Shown: positions 1 to 5,126 of the stretch, piece by piece
Numbering within the stretch: the stretch's first letter is position 1
Layout: each line of letters begins with the position of its first letter
From: an uncultured Collinsella sp.
GTDB taxonomy: Bacteria > Actinomycetota > Coriobacteriia > Coriobacteriales > Coriobacteriaceae
Assembly (NCBI GenBank): GCA_900548075.1
Contig: URJD01000042.1
Location: 1 to 11,556 of the forward strand
Length of the DNA: 11,556 nt
Reading direction: 5' to 3'
The notes under the pieces: model-generated
Seen by the model: only the letters and a program-made list of their open reading frames with translations
What the model was told of the DNA's origin: nothing
Database searches by the model: none
Translations under genes and position numbers: made by a program

Positions 1-4
1 TCGG

Positions 5-616
5 CTAGCTATTAAACCCGTTGAACTTGAGATAGCTCATCAAGTAAGCCTTCGAAACGAAGGACGATACCGCGCTACGCACAAGCAGCGACTCACGCGT
101 TACCTGATGCGCCGTATCGGGCACGGGAGTCTGCTCGACGGAAAACGCCGCACGAATCGATGCCTCGAGCTGATCGACCACATAATCGAAGGCCGTCGGG
201 GCATCGTAGCTCAAACGCTGAATGTTAAAGAGTGCCTGCACAGCAGCAATAGGTAGCACCTGCTTAAAGATGCAGATAGCGATCAGGCGGGCAATCTGCT
301 CGCGGCCATATTGCTTTTTGACCGGAGCAGGCACCAGGCCAACCTTTACGTAGTTATTGATCATTGATGGCGTAATGATAGGCTGCTCAACGCAAAGGGA
401 CAGCGGCTCCATCCACAGCGCAACATACTCAATGACCTGGTCGCGGTAGAGCGTCACATTGGGCAACTGGTCATAGCGCGGCAGACTCAACGTATTGAGT
501 TTGCGTACGATATCGGACTGAATAAATGCATCGGGCAACACAGTGGGCTGAATATCCTCAGGCTTAATGCTGACCGACGAATCAGACATCGGAATAACGT
601 GTTTAACGTGGTTCAT
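5..616 (-). CDS. DUF1836 family protein, MerR-like putative regulator
   Basis: A 203-residue protein of the DUF1836 family; its biochemical role is not established. Residues about 79-130 look like a MerR-type winged-helix segment: ITPSMINNYVKVGLVPAP followed by a K-x-Y-x-x-x-Q-I-A-R-L motif and a leucine/isoleucine-rich helix, as in DNA-binding proteins that start with a helix-turn-helix and a 'Y.r.dl.rL' wing. The C-terminal third (about 140-203) is helical, with no catalytic motif seen. The start at 616 is chosen because GGAGG lies 6 nt upstream of this ATG. An in-frame ATG at 718 would add 34 residues encoded by the trxB terminator and leader DNA, so it is rejected. The gene stands alone downstream of the trxB terminator. 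DNA binding is inferred from the motif only; target and ligand are unknown. Confidence 0.8.
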   Translation of the reverse strand: MNHVKHVIPMSDSSVSIKPEDIQPTVLPDAFIQSDIVRKLNTLSLPRYDQLPNVTLYRDQVIEYVALWMEPLSLCVEQPIITPSMINNYVKVGLVPAPVKKQYGREQIARLIAICIFKQVLPIAAVQALFNIQRLSYDAPTAFDYVVDQLEASIRAAFSVEQTPVPDTAHQVTRESLLVRSAVSSFVSKAYLMSYLKFNGFNS

Positions 617-640
617 AAAGGTCCTCCGTTCATTTTCTAT

Positions 641-674
641 ATTGTATTCTACGTTATCTAGTTTTGCATACCAC
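641..674 (-). promoter_or_regulatory. Candidate promoter of the DUF1836 gene
   Basis: Between the trxB terminator and the DUF1836 ribosome site the minus strand is AT-rich and reads TAGAATACAAT. This offers two overlapping -10-like hexamers: TAGAAT (646-651) and TACAAT (641-646). No good -35 is seen at 16-18 bp (GTGGTA or ATGCAA at best), so this is a weak assignment based mainly on position. Confidence 0.3.
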
Positions 675-683
675 ATAGCCGGC

Positions 684-725
684 AAGAAAATTGGCGGGAC
701 AGTGCACTGATGCATCATCCCGCCA
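684..725 (-). terminator. Intrinsic terminator of trxB
   Basis: On the minus strand an 8-bp GC-rich stem, TGGCGGGA (718-725) pairing with TCCCGCCA (692-699), closes an 18-nt loop that contains the small palindromes TGATGCATCA and GTGCAC. It is followed by ATTTTCTT (684-691). It begins about 45 nt after the trxB stop codon and before the DUF1836 gene, which fits termination of trxB and separate transcription of DUF1836. Confidence 0.75.
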
Positions 726-769
726 TTTAGTTAATTGATAGCAACCTTACATAAGATATATTATCGTAC

Positions 770-1708
770 TTATCCGCGGAGAAATGCATATGCGCTTGTT
801 GCCGCTATGGCTCCATCAGAAACAGCGGTCACAACCTGGCGTAAACGTTTGGAACGGATATCGCCAGCGGCAAATAGACCTGGCGTGCGGGTCGCCATGG
901 ATTCATCAGTCAGAATGCCGCCATCAGGCGCCAGATCAACTAGATGCTCAACAAGCTCGGTATGGGGCTGCGTTCCGGTAAAGACAAAGATGCCAAACGA
1001 GCCGGGCTCAAATGACTCGGTATGAGTCTCGCCGGATGCATTGTCCTTAAAGGTAATCGTCGTTGGCATGGCTTCGCCCGATAGCTCCACAATACTAGTT
1101 TGGTACCTAACTGTAATATTGTCCTTTGCGAGTACTTTCTGAACAACACCATCGGGCGCACGGAACTGGTCGCGGCGCAGCACGATGGTCACACTGCTGG
1201 CGATTTCTGACAAGAACAGGGCTTCCTCGCAGGCGGCATTGCCGCCACCGATGACAAAGACCTGTTTACCGCGAAAGAACATGCCATCGCACGTCGCGCA
1301 ATACGAAACACCGCGACCGCGATACGTATCCTCGCCAACAAAACCAGCAGATCGCGGCGTAGCACCCATGCAAGCGATAACACTCGAGGCCAGCGTATCG
1401 CCCATATCATGATGCACCGTAAACAGCGCTGTATCGGCATCGTAATCGATACCCGTAACCATGCTCCATGCAACCTGTGCTCCCAGGCCCTCTGCATGTT
1501 GTTGGAACCGCTCACCAAGTTCAGCACCACTCAGCAGCGGAATGCCCAGATAGTTCTCGACCTCATTGGTTGTGGCGATCTGCCCTCCCGACATGCCCTG
1601 TTCAATCACGGTCGTCGTTAGGTTGGAGCGCGCCGCATAAATGGCTGCGGCATAGCCCGCAGGGCCGCCACCGATAATCGCAACATCGATCGGCTGATCG
1701 GTAGTCAT
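770..1708 (-). CDS. trxB: Thioredoxin-disulfide reductase
   Basis: A 312-residue flavoprotein, the usual length for low-molecular-weight thioredoxin reductase. The enzyme uses NADPH to reduce thioredoxin in the cytoplasm. Visible motifs in order: FAD-binding GGGPAG (residues 13-18), redox-active C-A-T-C (137-140) followed by D141, NADPH-binding GGGNAA (154-159) and the LRRDQFR stretch (177-183) matching the HRRxxxR NADPH phosphate site, and the second FAD motif A-G-D (281-283) near the C-terminus. The start at 1708 has AGGAGGT 6 nt upstream. An upstream in-frame ATG at 1783 lies in the shared promoter region and lacks such a site. No thioredoxin gene is adjacent. It is divergent from the glycosyltransferase gene and ends at the hairpin terminator at 684-725. 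The dinucleotide motif GGGNAACEEA replaces the commoner GGGDSAxEEA; this is a tolerated variant and does not suggest loss of function. Confidence 0.96.
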   Translation of the reverse strand: MTTDQPIDVAIIGGGPAGYAAAIYAARSNLTTTVIEQGMSGGQIATTNEVENYLGIPLLSGAELGERFQQHAEGLGAQVAWSMVTGIDYDADTALFTVHHDMGDTLASSVIACMGATPRSAGFVGEDTYRGRGVSYCATCDGMFFRGKQVFVIGGGNAACEEALFLSEIASSVTIVLRRDQFRAPDGVVQKVLAKDNITVRYQTSIVELSGEAMPTTITFKDNASGETHTESFEPGSFGIFVFTGTQPHTELVEHLVDLAPDGGILTDESMATRTPGLFAAGDIRSKRLRQVVTAVSDGAIAATSAYAFLRG

Positions 1709-1783
1709 GAAGAGACCTCCTGTCGAAAGATTGGCGTTCTTTGCGCTCATACCCAAATTTAGGCGAACGTGACACTCATGCAC

Positions 1784-1789
1784 TACAAT
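1784..1789 (+). promoter_or_regulatory. Candidate -10 element of the glycosyltransferase gene
   Basis: TACAAT lies 36 nt before the chosen ATG in the 117-nt divergent spacer between trxB and the glycosyltransferase gene. No convincing -35 hexamer is seen 16-18 bp upstream, so the call rests on the -10 match and position alone. I could not pick a trxB promoter in the same spacer. Confidence 0.3.
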
Positions 1790-1825
1790 GATTTATTGCG
1801 AAACAAAGATGAAGGGGAGTTATCG

Positions 1826-3127
1826 ATGGATCAAACGCAGACGAGCAACGACGCTCCCCTGCCCACGCAAAGCACTCCCCAACCGGAGCAAATGACCGTT
1901 TCACCTGCACAAAAACCCCTAGTAACCATTGTGCACGCATCGGTTGGATCGGGCCACAAAGCCGCCGCCAACGCGATTGCACAAGCATTTGATCTTACCC
2001 GCGGCACCAAGGGAATCCCTGAGGATATTGAAATTGAAGTGCTCGATATCCTTGATTTTGGACGTATTAAATTCGACGGCAATAAGACCGCGGCTTCTTT
2101 TACGGGAGCCACGCGCCCCATTTACGACCTGACCTGGCGATATACGCTTACGGGACATCTTCTCTGGGGTGGCGGCACGGCATGGTCGCGTATTATGTTC
2201 CCCGCCTTCAACGAATATATTCGTCGCCGCAGGCCTATAGCCGTGGTCGCAACGCACATCACAGCAGCCAATGTTGCCGTGGGCGCCCGCGTAATTACGG
2301 GTATCGATTATCCGGTTATCTGCGTACCGACCGACTACGAAGTCGAGGGCTGGTGGCCCCACAAGGACACCGATCTATTCTGTGTGGCCAACGAGTTTAT
2401 GGCCGAAACGCTGCGCCCGCGCAAGGTTCCCGAGTCAAAGATCCGCATAACGGGCATCCCCATCCGAGCCGGGTTTGATACGGACTACAATCGCGAGGAA
2501 GAACTCGAGAAGTTCAATCTCCCCGCTGACAAGACCGTTGTGTTGGTGATGGCCGGTGCCAGTTTGCCTCAACCGTACGTTCGCTTTCGCGCGGAGATGG
2601 ACCGCACACTCCCCTTCCTGCGCAGCTTCGAGGACATGCACTTTGTCTTTTTGCCAGGCAAAGATGAGGAATACGCCACCCGCCTCAAGACGCTCTTCGA
2701 CGCCATGAAGCTCGAAAACGTCACGGTTCTGGACTACGTGGACGACATGGCGGCCCTCATGCACGGCTGCGACCTGGCAATCCTCAAATCGGGCGGACTC
2801 ACCGTCACCGAGTGCCTGTGCGCGCATCTGCCGATGATCCTGCTGGGCAAGTCCTATGGCCAGGAAAAGGCCAACACCACGATGCTCACCGGCATGGGCG
2901 CCAGCATGCATGTCACCACCGCACGAGAACTCATCGTGACGTTGCGCCATCTCCACGATCATCCGGAGTCGCTCAAGGCACTGCTCATCAATGGCGAAGT
3001 GCTGCGCCGCCCACGCGCAGCGGAGGACATCGCCATCGCAACCATGGAGCTCGTAGGCAAACCCCAAAAGCGCAAACGAGCCTTCTGCCGCTTCTACTGG
3101 GGCGGAAAACCCGCGCACATCCGCTAG
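1826..3127 (+). CDS. MGDG synthase/UgtP-like glycosyltransferase
   Basis: A 433-residue GT-B glycosyltransferase combining an MGDG_synth N-terminal domain with a glycosyltransferase-28 C-terminal domain, as in diacylglycerol glucosyltransferases and MurG relatives. A likely role is transfer of a sugar from UDP-sugar to diacylglycerol at the inner face of the membrane, giving glycolipids or anchors for cell-wall polymers; the exact sugar and acceptor cannot be read from sequence. Residues 1-30 are a Q/P/T-rich, probably disordered tail. GSGHKAA (41-47) is the lipid-acceptor signature. PTDYEVEGWW (168-177) and GIPIRAGF (210-217) are typical of the family. KSGG (321-324) with TECL (328-331) forms the nucleotide-sugar site. 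No signal peptide or transmembrane segment is seen, so it is probably peripheral. AAGGGGAG 6 nt upstream supports this start. It is monocistronic, convergent with dut, and ends at a long terminator hairpin. Confidence 0.88.
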   Translation: MDQTQTSNDAPLPTQSTPQPEQMTVSPAQKPLVTIVHASVGSGHKAAANAIAQAFDLTRGTKGIPEDIEIEVLDILDFGRIKFDGNKTAASFTGATRPIYDLTWRYTLTGHLLWGGGTAWSRIMFPAFNEYIRRRRPIAVVATHITAANVAVGARVITGIDYPVICVPTDYEVEGWWPHKDTDLFCVANEFMAETLRPRKVPESKIRITGIPIRAGFDTDYNREEELEKFNLPADKTVVLVMAGASLPQPYVRFRAEMDRTLPFLRSFEDMHFVFLPGKDEEYATRLKTLFDAMKLENVTVLDYVDDMAALMHGCDLAILKSGGLTVTECLCAHLPMILLGKSYGQEKANTTMLTGMGASMHVTTARELIVTLRHLHDHPESLKALLINGEVLRRPRAAEDIAIATMELVGKPQKRKRAFCRFYWGGKPAHIR

Positions 3128-3132
3128 CGTCT

Positions 3133-3197
3133 TAATGTCCGCTTGCCTGTGGGAGGCCCCTATATATTATCCAGTGCTCAATCATTCTCGCTTCGCA
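3133..3197 (+). repeat. Half copy of the palindromic repeat (copy A)
   Basis: This segment aligns, in reverse orientation, with the right half of the hairpin element at 3462-3573. About 51 of 60 positions are identical, from TAATGTCCGCT through GTGGGAGGxCCCTATATAT and into the core ending CATTCTCGCT. The opposite arm and the second half of the core are absent: after TTCGC the sequence runs into unrelated DNA before copy B. It therefore looks like a decayed or truncated copy, more diverged than the other two. Confidence 0.7.
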
Positions 3198-3210
3198 GGG
3201 CGCACTAATC

Positions 3211-3319
3211 CCTCCCGTCCGGGGCTCACCCATATCATTCCATGCTCAAACATTCTCGCTTCGCTGCGCTCGCTGCGAAACTGCGCGTGGAACGATATGG
3301 GTGAGCCCCGGACGGGAGG
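3211..3319 (+). repeat. Large palindromic repeat element (copy B)
   Basis: Perfect 26-bp inverted arms at 3211-3236 and 3294-3319 flank a 57-nt core (3237-3293). The core begins ATTCCATGCTCAAACATTCT and ends ACTGCGCGTGGAAC. Its ends extend the stem by about eight imperfect pairs. The same core, 9 nt shorter in the middle, occurs in reverse orientation at 3490-3537 between different arms. No transposase or target duplication is seen, so this is a non-coding extragenic palindrome, perhaps a miniature mobile element. The family cannot be named from sequence alone. Confidence 0.85.
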
Positions 3320-3325
3320 CTTTTT
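3211..3325 (+). terminator. Terminator of the glycosyltransferase gene (copy B hairpin)
   Basis: The right arm of the 26-bp GC-rich stem is followed at once by C and TTTTT (3321-3325), giving an intrinsic terminator for plus-strand transcription about 190 nt after the glycosyltransferase stop. On the minus strand no T-tract follows the stem, so it is probably one-directional. The loop is long, so folding would depend on the core's own secondary structure. Confidence 0.6.
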
Positions 3326-3352
3326 GCTTGAAAACAAATTGAAATCCAACTA

Positions 3353-3399
3353 GTAAGCCGGTGCGACAAAGGAGAAATCCCCTTGTCGCACCGGCTTAC
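3353..3399. repeat. 17-bp perfect hairpin between the two repeat elements
   Basis: GTAAGCCGGTGCGACAA (3353-3369) and its exact complement TTGTCGCACCGGCTTAC (3383-3399) enclose a 13-nt loop. No T-tract follows on either strand, and it shares no sequence with copies A to C. It could act as a transcription terminator without a U-tract, an RNA-stability stem for the convergent transcripts, or a separate short palindrome family. Confidence 0.75.
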
Positions 3400-3461
3400 C
3401 AATTGATTAATGCTAACGGTTACCAGCGAAGATACACGGTAGTTGCACGCATGCAAACGTA

Positions 3462-3565
3462 GCTCACCCGTGGGAGGTCCCTATATATCGTTCCACGCGC
3501 AGTTTCGCGGCGCAGCGAGAATGTTTGAGCATGGAATGATATATAGGGACCTCCCACGGGTGAGC
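3462..3565 (-). repeat. Large palindromic repeat element (copy C)
   Basis: Perfect 28-bp arms (3462-3489 and 3538-3565) enclose a 48-nt core that is the reverse complement of the core in copy B apart from a 9-nt central difference. Arm sequence differs from copy B: after a shared CTCACCC block, copy C has an extra GTGGGAGGTCCCT block before ATATATC, and the extra block is present in both arms. The element starts 6 nt from the dut stop codon, so it forms the 3' end of the dut transcript. No T-tract follows on the minus strand. Confidence 0.85.
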
Positions 3566-3570
3566 GGACA

Positions 3571-4014
3571 TTACAATACGCCGCTGGAGCCGAAGCCTCC
3601 GTTGCCTCGGTCGGTTTTGTCTAGTTCGTCTACCTCTATGAGGTTGACCGTGGGGACTTCTTGGATGACGAGTTGGGCTATGCGGTCGCCTTTGTTGATT
3701 TGGATGCTGTTCGTGGGGTCTAGGTTAATGAGGATGACTTTGAGTTCTCCTCGGTAGTGGGCGTCGATGAGGCCCGGCGTGTTGACTATAGACAGGCCCT
3801 GCTTGATGGCCAAGCCGCTGCGGGGCTGGACGAAGCCGGCGTAGCCATCGGGCAGGGCGATGGCCAGCCCAGTAGAGACCAGACGGCGTTCGAAGGGCTT
3901 CAGGACGCAGTCCTCGTTGGAGCGCAGATCCAAGCCGGCATCGGTGGGATGGGCGTATTTGGGAAGCTCGACGGTGGGGTCGAGACGCTTTATGTTGACG
4001 GTAATGTTGGACAT
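3571..4014 (-). CDS. dut: dUTP diphosphatase (dUTPase)
   Basis: A 147-residue trimeric-type dUTPase that hydrolyses dUTP to dUMP and pyrophosphate, keeping uracil out of DNA and supplying dUMP for thymidylate synthesis. All five family motifs are present: DAGLDLR (25-31), PRSGL (64-68), NTPGLID...YRGE (78-90, with catalytic-site D84 and Y87), KGDRIAQLV (108-116) and the mobile C-terminal RGNGGFGSSG (136-145). Length is normal. It starts 4 nt after the nrdR stop codon, and its ribosome site AAGGTGA overlaps that stop, which indicates translational coupling. It is the last gene of the apparent LysM-nrdR-dut operon under the divergent LexA-controlled promoter; a separate internal promoter cannot be excluded. 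Its stop codon abuts the palindromic repeat copy C. Confidence 0.96.
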   Translation of the reverse strand: MSNITVNIKRLDPTVELPKYAHPTDAGLDLRSNEDCVLKPFERRLVSTGLAIALPDGYAGFVQPRSGLAIKQGLSIVNTPGLIDAHYRGELKVILINLDPTNSIQINKGDRIAQLVIQEVPTVNLIEVDELDKTDRGNGGFGSSGVL

Positions 4015-4018
4015 GGAA

Positions 4019-4462
4019 TCACCTTAGCTTGTCGAGCTCTTGCAGAAACTCATCGACGTCTTTGAAATCGCGGTAGACCGAGGCAAAACGGATGTACGCC
4101 ACCTTGTCGATCTTTGCCAAGCGCTTGAGCACCATGTCACCCAACTCATGCGACGTGACGGCCGTCAGCGTGCGAGAGCGCAGCTCGACCTCGATGTCGT
4201 CGATAATCTCATTGAGCTTCTTAGTGTCGATATCGCGCTTAATGGTGGCGCGCATCAAGCCGACGAGCAGCTTATTGCGATCGAACCGCTGCTTGGTTCC
4301 GTCTGACTTAATGACCTCGATTGGGTCTTCGCATCGCTCAAACGTTGTAAAGCGATAGTTACACGAGCAACATTCGCGACGGCGCTTAATGGTGTTATTT
4401 GACTCCTGCATACGGGAATCAACGACGCGGGTATGTGCCTTGCCGCATTTGGGACAGCGCAT
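4019..4462 (-). CDS. nrdR: Transcriptional repressor NrdR
   Basis: A 147-residue NrdR, the nucleotide-sensing repressor of ribonucleotide reductase genes. The N-terminal zinc ribbon has CPKC (C3, C6) and the pair C31/C34 in RRRECCSCNYRFTTFE; the additional C32 is not a usual ligand. The ATP-cone follows at about 47-137, starting EVIKSDGTKQRFDRNKL, and binds ATP or dATP to control DNA binding. Start 4462 gives the invariant MRCPKCG opening and has GAGGAGG 4 nt upstream. The gene follows the LysM gene by 51 nt and precedes dut by 4 nt. The order lexA / LysM protein / nrdR matches Mycobacterium tuberculosis lexA-chiZ-nrdR from general knowledge. Its start codon lies in a 12-bp inverted repeat (separate entry) that may govern translation. 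No clear NrdR box was found in the window. Confidence 0.97.
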   Translation of the reverse strand: MRCPKCGKAHTRVVDSRMQESNNTIKRRRECCSCNYRFTTFERCEDPIEVIKSDGTKQRFDRNKLLVGLMRATIKRDIDTKKLNEIIDDIEVELRSRTLTAVTSHELGDMVLKRLAKIDKVAYIRFASVYRDFKDVDEFLQELDKLR

Positions 4463-4500
4463 GGTACCTCCTCTAAAACGATAACAAGGGTACCATGCGC
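4457..4500 (-). promoter_or_regulatory. Inverted repeat covering the nrdR start codon
   Basis: On the minus strand GCGCATGGTACC (4489-4500) is followed 20 nt later by its exact complement GGTACCATGCGC (4457-4468). The second arm contains the nrdR ATG, its second codon and the last two bases of the GAGGAGG ribosome site. In RNA a 12-bp, GC-rich stem would hide the start codon. The LysM stop codon is only 13 nt upstream of the first arm, so a ribosome finishing the LysM gene could open the stem. The first arm also contains an ATG starting a 7-codon frame (MVPLLSF) whose TAG ends at the ribosome site, without an evident ribosome site of its own. Confidence 0.65.
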
Positions 4501-4513
4501 GGCGCGATAATGA

Positions 4514-4966
4514 TTACGAACGAGCAGGAACCTTAAGATGCGCACCGGCGGCGAGCGAACCATGCTCCAGATGATTGACGTTACGGATTATGTCGGAAGT
4601 CTCTTGAGTGGAAAGGCCTTCGATTGGATATTCCTCGGCAAGCGACCAAAGAGAATCGCCAGGCTGAACGCGAATGGTCTCATAGGTAACGTTGGAAACG
4701 GACTCGGCATACGCGGCGTGACGAGCGCTAAAGACCGACGTAGCGAGGACAAAGAAGAGTGTAAGCGCAACGGCAACTGCGACAATCGTCGGGACCTTCA
4801 GGGCAACGCGGGCCGGCGCGACTACAGCCCGCTGATTGCGAGCAGGCTTTACGGTCAAAGGCTGAAAGCCGGAGCGGCCACCCTGAACAACCGTAAAAGT
4901 GGGTTCTGCAGGCGCCTCGAGCTTAAGGGCGAGGTTTCCCTGGACCATATTCGTTGCGTTCATCAT
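4514..4966 (-). CDS. LysM membrane protein, likely SOS division inhibitor (YneA/ChiZ-like)
   Basis: A 150-residue protein with an N-terminal cytoplasmic region of about 57 residues, one transmembrane segment (about 58-80, VPTIVAVAVALTLFFVLATS) and a C-terminal LysM domain (about 96-147, beginning TIRVQPGDSLWSLAEEY). LysM binds peptidoglycan, so the domain should lie outside the membrane. Divergent position next to lexA is shared with yneA (Bacillus), divS (Corynebacterium) and chiZ/Rv2719c (Mycobacterium), which block or modify cell division during the SOS response; that role is inferred from architecture, context and LexA boxes, not from close sequence match. Two adjacent ATGs (4964-4966, 4961-4963) follow AGGAG; the second has better spacing and would give 149 residues. 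It is the first gene of the apparent operon with nrdR and dut. Confidence 0.85.
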   Translation of the reverse strand: MMNATNMVQGNLALKLEAPAEPTFTVVQGGRSGFQPLTVKPARNQRAVVAPARVALKVPTIVAVAVALTLFFVLATSVFSARHAAYAESVSNVTYETIRVQPGDSLWSLAEEYPIEGLSTQETSDIIRNVNHLEHGSLAAGAHLKVPARS

Positions 4967-5033
4967 GTTCTCCTCTCGCGTGTTTTGCTGAGAACAGTTT
5001 TATCAAGCCGCGCGGACAAAAATGTCTAGCGCG

Positions 5034-5047
5034 AGAACGAATGTTCG
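5034..5047. promoter_or_regulatory. LexA (SOS) box 1
   Basis: AGAACGAATGTTCG fits the Gram-positive/actinobacterial LexA consensus CGAACNNNNGTTCG with one mismatch at the first base and a complete GAAC-N4-GTTC core. Its centre (5040.5) is 28 bp from box 2. It covers the predicted transcription start of the LysM operon. Confidence 0.85.
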
Positions 5048-5053
5048 GTTATT

Positions 5054-5081
5054 ATTATCTTCGAACAGTTGTTCCTGTCAA
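5054..5081 (-). promoter_or_regulatory. Promoter of the LysM-nrdR-dut operon
   Basis: On the minus strand a perfect -35 TTGACA (5076-5081) is followed after 16 bp by GATAAT (5054-5059), five of six matches to the -10 consensus. The spacer (5060-5075) contains all of LexA box 2, so bound LexA would exclude RNA polymerase. Transcription would start near 5047, inside box 1, leaving a leader of about 80 nt. This is the best promoter in the window. Confidence 0.75.
5062..5075. promoter_or_regulatory. LexA (SOS) box 2
   Basis: CGAACAGTTGTTCC matches the consensus CGAACNNNNGTTCG at all but the last base. It sits between the -35 and -10 of the minus-strand promoter, with its centre at 5068.5, midway between boxes 1 and 3. 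Confidence 0.9.
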
Positions 5082-5089
5082 GCAAAATT

Positions 5090-5103
5090 CGAACATTTGT
5101 TTG
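5090..5103. promoter_or_regulatory. LexA (SOS) box 3
   Basis: CGAACATTTGTTTG matches the CGAAC...GTTYG form of the consensus. It is the box nearest to lexA, ending 23 nt before its ATG, and its centre (5096.5) is 28 bp from box 2. It is best placed for lexA autorepression; I could not assign a confident lexA promoter. Confidence 0.88.
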
Positions 5104-5126
5104 ACATTGGTAGAGAGGATGCCCTG

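Larger units (their letters stand above)
3128..3570. other. Gene-free, inverted-repeat-rich intergenic region
   Basis: This 443-nt stretch separates the convergent glycosyltransferase and dut genes. Short open frames in it are built from the repeat arms and lack ribosome sites, so I call no gene. It holds a half repeat (about 3133-3197), a full hairpin element with a T-tract (3211-3325), an unrelated 17-bp hairpin (3353-3399) and a second full hairpin element in inverse orientation (3462-3565). Only about 60 nt (3400-3461) shows no structure. Confidence 0.85.

Noticed and set aside
2435..3118. 227-codon open frame opposite the glycosyltransferase gene
   Set aside because: It is an antisense shadow of a gene with clear family motifs; its translation is low-complexity with no recognisable domain and no ribosome site.
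3135..3456. Short open frames on both strands between the glycosyltransferase and dut genes
   Set aside because: They are translated from palindrome arms, lack ribosome sites and show no protein-like composition.
3211..3565. CRISPR-like or transposon reading of the repeats
   Set aside because: The repeats are few, inverted, and much longer than CRISPR repeats, with no regular spacers, cas genes, transposase or visible target-site duplications.
4457..4500. NrdR-box pair for autoregulation at nrdR
   Set aside because: The arms do not resemble the AT-rich NrdR box, and exact placement on the start codon fits RNA pairing better than an operator.
4991..5003. Possible fourth LexA box
   Set aside because: Only the GAAC half is present; the other half reads TTAT, and its centre is 43 bp from box 1, outside the 28-bp register.
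4538..5029. 163-codon plus-strand open frame opposite the LysM gene
   Set aside because: The LysM protein has a transmembrane segment and LysM domain, a ribosome site and a strong promoter; the antisense frame has none of these.
5069..5097. lexA promoter TTGTTC-17-AACATT
   Set aside because: The -10 match is only three of six, and another pair (TTCGAA/CAAAAT) scores about the same, so no single promoter could be assigned.
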